Origin: Vibrio tubiashii
GTDB taxonomy: Bacteria > Pseudomonadota > Gammaproteobacteria > Enterobacterales > Vibrionaceae
Direction: 5' to 3'
DNA: 64,000 bases
NCBI GenBank assembly: GCA_000775715.1
Contig: JRWQ01000017.1
Location: forward strand, 62,001 to 126,000
The notes beneath the pieces are model-generated. The model was not told where the DNA came from. It did no database searches and saw only the letters and a list, made by a program, of their open reading frames with translations. Each line of letters begins with the position of its first letter. The stretch's first letter is position 1. Of this stretch, positions 57,552 through 64,000 are shown piece after piece. The position numbers were made by a program, and so were the translations under genes.

Positions 57552-60149
57552 ATGAAACAAAAACTAACCCCAACGCTACTTGCCGCAGTGGTAGCGAGTA
57601 CTCTTGCGTCTCCAGTAATGGCTGACGTTATCATCTCTCAATATGTCGAAGGTGGCAGCAACAACAAAGCCATTGAGATTGCCAATACTGGCGACGCTTC
57701 TGTCTCGCTTGATGGTTATGAACTAGCAAAATCAACCAATGGTAATGGTGAGTGGGGCAGCAAGCTTTCACTCAATGGTCAGGTTCTTGCGGCGAAGAGC
57801 GTATTAGTAGTTGCGCATACCAGCGCAAGTGATGACATTAAAGCGGTGGCCGACATCCTAAATGGTTCGATTGCTAGCTTTAATGGCAATGACCCAATGG
57901 CACTGCTTAAAGATGGCAGTGTGCATGATCTGTTAGGTGATATGGGCGGCGCCGATTTCGCTAAAGATACCACGCTGGTACGTAACTCGGATGCGATGAC
58001 GCCTTCTGCTACTCATGACGCTTCGCAGTGGTCTTCACTGCCAAAAGACAGTATCGAAGGTTTAGGTGCACTCGATGGTGGTACGGCCCCTGAACCATTT
58101 GCCTGTACTCAAGATGGCGCAACCCCTACATTTACTACTATCCAAGCGATTCAGGGTGAGGGTGATACTTCTCCATTTATCAATGGCTACCCATACATCA
58201 CTGATGAAGACTTCTTCGTTAAAGGTGTCGTGAGTGCAGTCACCACTGGCCTAACTAAAGGCTTCTACCTACAAGCACTTACCGATGACTACAATCCGCA
58301 AACGTCAGAAGGTTTGTTTGTACACACTAACCAGCCTAGCTCTGAGTTAAAAGCCGGTGATGTGGTGTGTGTTAAAGGTAAGGTTCAAGAGTTCTACAAC
58401 CATACTCAGCTTAAAACAGAGAACAACAACTGGGTTAAGCAGGGTGAGCAAGCAGCACCAAGTGCAACGGACATTGAAATCTTATCGACAGACAACAATT
58501 TTGACCGCACGTTAGAGCGTTACGAAGGCATGTTGGTGAGAACCACTGAAGCGCTGGATATGCGTGTGACTCGCACCTTTGGCTACGACTACGCAGCACG
58601 TCGTAATAATATGGTATTGGCGCAAGGACGTATTAGCATGCAGCCAAACCAGAACTTTGCCGCTGGTTCTGAGCTTGCCAAGCAGCAGAGCATCGAGAAT
58701 GCTGAGCGTCGCCTGTATGTTGAATCTGATGCCAAAGCACCAAACGGCGTTATCCCTTATTACCCTGAGTTTGGCCGTACCGATGCTGACCAAGATGGTT
58801 CAACAGAAGATTACATCCGTATCGACGATACTATCGTCGGTCTAGAGGGTGTGATTACCTATAGCTATGGTGACTACCGTTTAATCCCGACTAATACGCT
58901 AACTAGCGAAAGCTTCGTGCGTAACGACCCGCGCACGCAAGATATCGAGATGAAAGAGGGCGATCTGCGTATCGCGACTTTCAATGTATTGAACTACTTC
59001 AACTCGCCATTCGGTGGTGATGCTAATCCACATGGCAATAACCGCGGCGCTAATAACTATGAAGAGTTTGAGGTGCAGCAAGCGAAAATTGTTAATGCGA
59101 TTCTACGCTTAGACGCTGACATCATCGGCCTGATGGAAATTGAGAACAACGGCTTTGGTGAAAGCGGTGCGATTCGTCAGCTTGTTGACCAGCTAAACGC
59201 GCGTATTGAAAGCAAGAAAGATCGTTATGACATCGTGGCTATTGATAGTAATGGCGACAAAGTGACTGACGAGAATGACTACATCGGTACTGACGTAATC
59301 ACGACTGGTGTTATCTACCGCCCTAAAGTCGTTAAGCTGAAGGAGTCACGCGTTATTGCAATGCCAAGCCAAAAAGCACCAGAAGTACTCGATGACAATG
59401 GCAAAGTGATTGAAGACGGTAAGAACTATCAGCGCGACTCTCTAGCACCAACCTTTAAGGTTAAAGGCACCAAAGAGAAGATCACCGTTGCAATTAACCA
59501 CTTCAAATCGAAAGGCTCTAAATGTTGGGAAGATGCGGCACCTGTAGAGCAAGGTGGTCAGGGCGGCCAGGACGTTGATAAGCAAGGCTCATGTGAAAAC
59601 TTCCGCGTAGCAGCGGCAGTTGCACTGGGCGATGCGTTAAATGAGATTAAAGGTCACAAGGTCATCTTGGGTGATATGAACTCGTACGGCATGGAAGACC
59701 CAATGCTAGTGCTGACGGATTACAGCCAAGAGAAATATGGTAAGACAATCAAAGCAGCACGTAACACATACCTTGGTGATGAGGTTCAGTTCGGTGATGA
59801 TGGTGCCGTGATTACTGACAATTACGGTTACATCAATGCGGTAGCGAAAGCGCATCCAAATAGCTGGAGCTACTCGTTCAACGATGAAGTGGGAGCACTT
59901 GACCACCTACTGATCAGCCCAAGTCTAGAGAAGCACTTTGTCGATGCTACTGATTGGCACATCAACGGTGGTGAGTCGACCCTGTTTGACTACAACGATG
60001 AGTACAAAGGTGATCTACCTAAGTACCAAGATCATTTCCGTTCGTCTGACCACGATCCAGCAGTTCTAGAACTAAACATGGCAGGCTCATTCGGTTTCGG
60101 CGCAATGATGTCACTGTTCGGCCTAGCCCTATGGCGTCGTCGTAAGTAA
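57552..60149 (+). CDS. Secreted ExeM/NucH-family endonuclease (Xds-like extracellular DNase)
   Basis: From the ATG at 57552 the protein has 865 residues. It has a signal peptide (TLLAAVVASTLASPVMA), a lamin-tail-like N-terminal domain (VIISQYVEGGSNNKAIEIANTG), a central OB-like domain, and an endonuclease/exonuclease/phosphatase domain (LRIATFNVLNYFNSPFGG, DIIGLMEIENNGFG, ILGDMNSYG, SSDHDP). The C-terminus is AGSFGFGAMMSLFGLALWRRRK, a Gly-rich start, one hydrophobic helix and a basic tail, as in GlyGly-CTERM proteins processed by rhombosortase. The V. cholerae homologue Xds digests extracellular DNA for biofilm dispersal and phosphate scavenging; pabA is its neighbour there too. Confidence 0.9.
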   Translation: MKQKLTPTLLAAVVASTLASPVMADVIISQYVEGGSNNKAIEIANTGDASVSLDGYELAKSTNGNGEWGSKLSLNGQVLAAKSVLVVAHTSASDDIKAVADILNGSIASFNGNDPMALLKDGSVHDLLGDMGGADFAKDTTLVRNSDAMTPSATHDASQWSSLPKDSIEGLGALDGGTAPEPFACTQDGATPTFTTIQAIQGEGDTSPFINGYPYITDEDFFVKGVVSAVTTGLTKGFYLQALTDDYNPQTSEGLFVHTNQPSSELKAGDVVCVKGKVQEFYNHTQLKTENNNWVKQGEQAAPSATDIEILSTDNNFDRTLERYEGMLVRTTEALDMRVTRTFGYDYAARRNNMVLAQGRISMQPNQNFAAGSELAKQQSIENAERRLYVESDAKAPNGVIPYYPEFGRTDADQDGSTEDYIRIDDTIVGLEGVITYSYGDYRLIPTNTLTSESFVRNDPRTQDIEMKEGDLRIATFNVLNYFNSPFGGDANPHGNNRGANNYEEFEVQQAKIVNAILRLDADIIGLMEIENNGFGESGAIRQLVDQLNARIESKKDRYDIVAIDSNGDKVTDENDYIGTDVITTGVIYRPKVVKLKESRVIAMPSQKAPEVLDDNGKVIEDGKNYQRDSLAPTFKVKGTKEKITVAINHFKSKGSKCWEDAAPVEQGGQGGQDVDKQGSCENFRVAAAVALGDALNEIKGHKVILGDMNSYGMEDPMLVLTDYSQEKYGKTIKAARNTYLGDEVQFGDDGAVITDNYGYINAVAKAHPNSWSYSFNDEVGALDHLLISPSLEKHFVDATDWHINGGESTLFDYNDEYKGDLPKYQDHFRSSDHDPAVLELNMAGSFGFGAMMSLFGLALWRRRK

Positions 60150-60176
60150 CGCGACTCTCATTATGCTGTAAACTCA

Positions 60177-60205
60177 TAAGGTCGGTGCAAGCCGGCCTTA
60201 TTTTT
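60177..60205 (+). terminator. Terminator after the nuclease gene
   Basis: Stem TAAGGTCGGT / GCCGGCCTTA (two G-U pairs) with a GCAA loop, then TTTTTAT. Confidence 0.85.
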
Positions 60206-60287
60206 ATCGTTTGCTCTTGCCTTTCTTGCCCGGTATTGCACAATACCGCCCCTAACTAAGAAATTAATCAACCCTAGTCTTCGAGTA

Positions 60288-60875
60288 ATGCTGTTAATCA
60301 TCGATAATTACGACTCTTTTACTTATAACTTGTACCAGTACTTCTGTGAGTTGGGTGCTGAGGTAAAGGTCGTGCGTAACGATGAAATAACGCTTGAAGA
60401 GATCGAAGCACTAAACCCCACTCACTTAGTTATCTCTCCCGGGCCTTGTACCCCAAACGAAGCAGGGATTTCTCTTAGTGTGATAGAACACTTTGCGGGA
60501 AAGCTGCCGATTCTTGGCGTCTGCTTAGGACACCAGGCGATTGCACAGGTGTTTGGCGGCGAGGTAGTGCGTGCACGTCAGGTGATGCATGGTAAAACCT
60601 CTTCGATTCGCCATAACGATCGCAGTGTGTTCGCTAAGCTCAATAATCCTCTGACTGTGACTCGCTACCATTCACTAGTCGTTAAGAATGGCACCCTACC
60701 AGATTGCTTTGAGCTCACCGCTTGGACTGAACGCGAAGATGGTTCGATGGATGAGATCATGGGCTATCAACATAAAACTCTACCGATTGATGCAGTGCAG
60801 TTTCATCCCGAGTCGATTAAAACAGAGCAAGGCCATCAGATCCTTGCAAACTTTCTGGCCCGCTCATCACTATAA
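60288..60875 (+). CDS. pabA: Aminodeoxychorismate / anthranilate synthase glutamine amidotransferase component
   Basis: Supplies ammonia from glutamine for p-aminobenzoate (folate) synthesis, possibly also for anthranilate. The 195-residue class I amidotransferase has the nucleophile elbow GVCLGHQAI (Cys) and QFHPESI (His-Glu). It begins [19 protein letters not shown]. The partner PabB is not in the window. Vibrio gene order near Xds supports pabA rather than trpG. Confidence 0.92.
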   Translation: MLLIIDNYDSFTYNLYQYFCELGAEVKVVRNDEITLEEIEALNPTHLVISPGPCTPNEAGISLSVIEHFAGKLPILGVCLGHQAIAQVFGGEVVRARQVMHGKTSSIRHNDRSVFAKLNNPLTVTRYHSLVVKNGTLPDCFELTAWTEREDGSMDEIMGYQHKTLPIDAVQFHPESIKTEQGHQILANFLARSSL

Positions 60876-60918
60876 CTCCAGCGACCTCTCGGGGTAGGTC
60901 ACCCCGTGTTTGTCGTGA

Positions 60919-62310
60919 TTAGTGTTGCTTTGTGGGAACAGGATCGGACACAAGATTATTGAGCCACTTGCGCAACAGTAGTCGATAAATCAAGAAGCCT
61001 GCTTTCACGACTTCTTCACTCATGGATATAAGGAAGACTAAGTACAACGGCCACTGCCACCAGAGTGCGCTGATGTAGACCAATGGTATGCCGACTCCCC
61101 ACATGCAGCAGATATTTATCGTTGCAGCGTATCGGGTATCACCACCACTTCGCAAAATACCAATAACACCTATTGTGTTAAACACTTTGACACAAAGCAC
61201 CGTCGAGAGTACCAGCAAGACATATGTGGCACTTTGAACTGATGAAGCGCTGAGTTTTCCAAATAGTGGCAATATATATGGTGTTGCTAGATAAAGAAGC
61301 ATTCCCGCTAGCAGAGCGATTAGCGTTCCGAGTAATAAAAATAGATTTGACTGATACCTAGCGTGTTCATAGCGGTTGGCTCCCAGTTCATGGCCAAGCA
61401 AGGTTGAGCAGGCTAGTGAAAAGCCAAGGAAAAACGAGTAGATACAGTTTTCTATTGGAGACAAAATACTCATGATAGCCAAAGCTTCAACACTCATTTG
61501 CCCATAAATGAAGGTGTACATCAGTGTCCCTAGCGCCCACCCACCATCGTGACAAACTATTGGTATTGCAACGGTGGCGAACAGTCGAACATGTTTTCTT
61601 GTACAGGCGCTAAACAGGTCAGCAGCGCTTGGGACTAGCCATTTCATTCTTCTCCAGATAAAAAAGCAAATGAGGGCGGCTTGAAATAGACGGGCAACGG
61701 TGGTACCCCAAGCACTCCCGTCCACACCTAGTTCCGGGAAGTGTAAGTTGCCAAAAATAAGAAGCCAGTTGAGAAAAACGTTCAGTCCAATTGTGAACAC
61801 ACTGATATAGGTTGGGGTTTTACTGTCGCCGACAGCCCTAAGTGTGGCTTCAATGGGGACAACAATACAGGTAAAAAGGAGTGAAACGCCTGTAATTTGC
61901 ATGTACGAAGAGCTAAGAGTGATGAGTGTTGCGTCACTACTTGCCAACCCAATGAGTAGATCAGGGGCAAGCGTATACATCAGTAAAAAAGGTGTAGAAA
62001 GAATCAAAGATGCAATTAACGCTTGTATTAGGCATCTGCGAATACCCGCGTTATCTTGGCTCCCCCAATATTGCGCTGCTAGTACGCTGACCCCACCAGA
62101 AATGCCTAGTACCACCACTAAATTAAAGTAGAAAATACGATTACTTAGTCCGACTGCAGCGACAGCGGTATCACCCAGTTGACTGACCATCATAATATCG
62201 ACCAGTCCTAACATTGCATAGAGTAGCAACTGTAGAGAAAAGGGTAAGGCAATGGACATGAGCTTAGTTATAAGTAAGCTTTTATTTGGTATTGAAAGAG
62301 AGTTGTGCAT
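60919..62310 (-). CDS. MATE-family efflux transporter
   Basis: The protein has 463 residues from the ATG at 62310; a GTG at 62322 is the longer alternative. It has 12 predicted helices in two halves, with the MATE start ALPFSLQLLLYAMLGLVDIMMVSQLG and a related second half (AIPIVCHDGGWALGTLMYTFIYGQMS). Such proteins expel drugs or cationic metabolites using Na+ or H+. It is divergent from an AraC-type regulator (62440), so it is probably that regulator's target. No substrate can be assigned. Confidence 0.87.
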   Translation of the reverse strand: MHNSLSIPNKSLLITKLMSIALPFSLQLLLYAMLGLVDIMMVSQLGDTAVAAVGLSNRIFYFNLVVVLGISGGVSVLAAQYWGSQDNAGIRRCLIQALIASLILSTPFLLMYTLAPDLLIGLASSDATLITLSSSYMQITGVSLLFTCIVVPIEATLRAVGDSKTPTYISVFTIGLNVFLNWLLIFGNLHFPELGVDGSAWGTTVARLFQAALICFFIWRRMKWLVPSAADLFSACTRKHVRLFATVAIPIVCHDGGWALGTLMYTFIYGQMSVEALAIMSILSPIENCIYSFFLGFSLACSTLLGHELGANRYEHARYQSNLFLLLGTLIALLAGMLLYLATPYILPLFGKLSASSVQSATYVLLVLSTVLCVKVFNTIGVIGILRSGGDTRYAATINICCMWGVGIPLVYISALWWQWPLYLVFLISMSEEVVKAGFLIYRLLLRKWLNNLVSDPVPTKQH

Positions 62311-62439
62311 TTTTATTATCACTTCATAGTTTTAGTGAAGGAAGGCGCAAAAACACTATAGGAAGAAAGGTGCAGGTAGAAAATGGGATAAACTCGCATC
62401 CGATTGACACAAACTATCAACGAATTTGAAGAGGTGTGA

Positions 62440-63324
62440 GTGGTGCCAACATGGAGTGACTGCCTTCAAGTTGATGAAGCAACGGAAGAGCGATTCATCA
62501 ACCCAGAAAATATACCTCTGCTCAAGTTTCATCACGTTCACTTATGCGGTGTGATGAAGGCAAAAAAGCACTATTTAATCCGCCGAACACGTCCTGGTTT
62601 TCATATTCTTCTCTATACGATAAAAGGCCAGGCGCAATTACTTACTCCAGAGCAAAGCATTCCGATTACAGAAAATAGCCTAAGTGTGTTACCCGCAGAT
62701 AGTGTTAGCGGATACCAACTCACAGGTGATAGGTGGGAATGTGCTTGGCTTGGGGTTGATAGCGCTGAACAGTGGAACACGTTGGCACAGCGCGAGCCTA
62801 TGGTCATGTACAGCGAGCAAGCCGTGTCAATTTATCATCTGATGCAGGCGCTCTATCATCAATTGAAACAGCAACAAAATGGTTCAGAGACGGCAACTGG
62901 GTGCGCAAGCTTGATGTTAGATTTAGTTCATCACTCATTGGCTGACCAAGCGTCTGTGGATGTCGTCGAGGTTCGGCTTAAACAGCTTTTATGTGATGTA
63001 GAAAACCAGCTTCATTATCCTTGGTCAGTTGAGGAGCTAGCAAATAACATGCACTATTCTGTTCCTCATTTTCATCGGATTTGTCATAAGTATTTAAACC
63101 AGAGCCCTAAGCAATATTTGTTAGGACTAAAAATGGCGCGTGCTAAGCAGTTGTTGTTGGGGCACAACTTAAGTATTAAACAAGTCGCTTTTTCTCTGGG
63201 TTACGATGACGTTAGCTACTTTTCTAATCGTTTTAAGAAACACTTTGGTGTTGCTCCAGGAGCCATTCAGCGAAGCGATAGAGTGAATCACTTCGCAGAA
63301 AGTGTGTTTTCTCAGTCGAAGTGA
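62440..63324 (+). CDS. AraC-family transcriptional regulator
   Basis: The 294-residue protein has a cupin-like N-terminal domain (FHILLYTIKGQAQLLTPEQ) and a C-terminal AraC HTH pair (about 190-285, YPWSVEELANNMHYSVPHFHRI and LSIKQVAFSLGYDDVSYFSNRFKKHFGVAPG). The start is GTG at 62440 or GTG at 62443, both after GAGG. It is divergent from the MATE gene and overlaps the acetyltransferase end by 13 bp. The effector is unknown; a sugar-like ligand is plausible from the cupin domain. Confidence 0.87.
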   Translation: MVPTWSDCLQVDEATEERFINPENIPLLKFHHVHLCGVMKAKKHYLIRRTRPGFHILLYTIKGQAQLLTPEQSIPITENSLSVLPADSVSGYQLTGDRWECAWLGVDSAEQWNTLAQREPMVMYSEQAVSIYHLMQALYHQLKQQQNGSETATGCASLMLDLVHHSLADQASVDVVEVRLKQLLCDVENQLHYPWSVEELANNMHYSVPHFHRICHKYLNQSPKQYLLGLKMARAKQLLLGHNLSIKQVAFSLGYDDVSYFSNRFKKHFGVAPGAIQRSDRVNHFAESVFSQSK

Positions 63325-63914
63325 TAGAAAGGGTTATCCTGCTGATGTGCGGCCGAAGGTGCTTGCGATTTAGGAAGCTGTTTAATGACCTTGCATGGGT
63401 TGCCCACTGCGACGACATTTGCTGGGATGTCTTTATTGACTACGCTTCCCGCTCCGATGACTGAATTATCACCAATTGTTACTCCACCCAATACAATGGC
63501 TCCGGCGCCAAGCCAGACTTGATTGCCAATATGAATAGGTTCTCCGCAACAGACAGGTGCGGCTCGGTTTTCAGCGAGTATTGGGTGCCCAGCGGCACAC
63601 AACTGCACCCTTGGGCCGATCAATACATTATTTCCTATGTGCACTTCGGCAATATCAGTCACGACTAGTCCATAATTGATAAACCCACCTTGACCAATAT
63701 AGATGTTTGAACCGACGTCGCAATGAAATGGTGAAACAATGGCGGTGTTGTGGTAACCCCCCAACAACTGGGAAAAAAGCGCTTGGCGTTCTGGCTCATT
63801 GTGTGGGTGGGTATGATTGATTCGCCATAGGAGATCTTGTGTCCTTGATTCCATTGCGATGAATTTTTCGTCATAAGGTAGGACAGTGGAAAAATCTTCA
63901 ACCTTTACGTGCAT
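63312..63914 (-). CDS. Sugar O-acetyltransferase (Maa/LacA/NodL type)
   Basis: The 200-residue protein has an N-terminal helical MAC domain (DEKFIAMESRTQDLLWRINHTH) and a left-handed beta-helix of hexapeptide repeats (VHIGNNVLIGPRVQLCAAGHPI, IHIGNQVWLGAGAIVLGGVTIG) with the catalytic His in AAGHP. It transfers acetyl from acetyl-CoA to a sugar such as maltose, galactoside or glucose. AGGAG lies before the ATG at 63914. The end overlaps the convergent AraC gene by 13 bp. Confidence 0.9.
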   Translation of the reverse strand: MHVKVEDFSTVLPYDEKFIAMESRTQDLLWRINHTHPHNEPERQALFSQLLGGYHNTAIVSPFHCDVGSNIYIGQGGFINYGLVVTDIAEVHIGNNVLIGPRVQLCAAGHPILAENRAAPVCCGEPIHIGNQVWLGAGAIVLGGVTIGDNSVIGAGSVVNKDIPANVVAVGNPCKVIKQLPKSQAPSAAHQQDNPFYHFD

Positions 63915-64000
63915 TTATTGCTCCTAAGTATGTATCCCATTGAGGTATGGAGAGGTAAATGCCAACAGTATAAGGAAATAGGCGAAATAGGTATTTTAGA

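Overview
The window looks like a chromosomal segment of a Vibrio (Vibrionaceae, Gammaproteobacteria). The evidence is gene order and protein similarity recalled from known families: prmA-dusB-fis, yjaG/hupA/yjaH-like/purHD, groES-groEL, dcuA-aspA-fxsA, an acs-crbS-actP-crbR acetate-switch neighbourhood, an Xds-like nuclease next to pabA, and ERIC-type intergenic repeats. The species cannot be named from sequence alone. No tRNA, rRNA, CRISPR array, prophage or insertion sequence with a transposase was seen.

Layout. 1-3922 (+) is the end of an AT-rich surface-glycan cluster: a radical SAM/SPASM protein cut by the window edge, a membrane-anchored GT2 glycosyltransferase, a four-helix SMR-like membrane protein, a methyltransferase and a WecE-type sugar aminotransferase. 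The last four genes are nearly contiguous or overlap by ATGA. 4015-10779 holds pssA, a small four-helix-bundle gene in a repeat-flanked cassette, birA-murB, an acetyltransferase, a Cys-cluster regulator, a DUF3135 gene and wzz. 11013-13025 is groES-groEL. 13078-30140 is housekeeping: UDG-like and 2-hydroxyacid dehydrogenase genes, yjaG, a CNNM/CBS membrane protein, hupA, a DUF1481 lipoprotein, purHD, zntR, a diguanylate cyclase, prmA-dusB-fis, accBC, aroQ and acs.

30351-42273 is an acetate-metabolism region. acs is followed by a DnaQ-like exonuclease and a cNMP/CBS/DUF294 protein. Then come an HcaT-like MFS gene, the transporter-linked hybrid kinase CrbS, a small membrane protein, actP with its DUF4212 partner, marC and the response regulator crbR. 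42506-56349 (all minus) combines dsbD with an arginine, pyrimidine and aspartate block: argR, pyrI, pyrB with an intact PyrL leader and attenuator, argF/arcB, arcC, arcA, a YfcC carrier, dcuA and aspA. Carbamoyl phosphate and aspartate/fumarate link these genes. 56668-63914 has fxsA, an Xds-like secreted nuclease, pabA, and a MATE / AraC / O-acetyltransferase trio.

Repeats are the most unusual part. One family is built on GAGT words (shared 12-mer GTTTCGAGTAAC, and a 13-copy TACTCGC array). It sits at several gene ends, supplies the stop codons of birA and the CNNM/CBS gene, and brackets the four-helix-bundle gene as near-perfect inverted repeats. A second family consists of ERIC elements: two near-identical 128-129 bp copies, one diverged copy and one internally deleted copy. 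One ERIC end forms the ribosome-binding region of dusB. A near-perfect PurR-type operator also overlaps the -35 of the pyrBI promoter.
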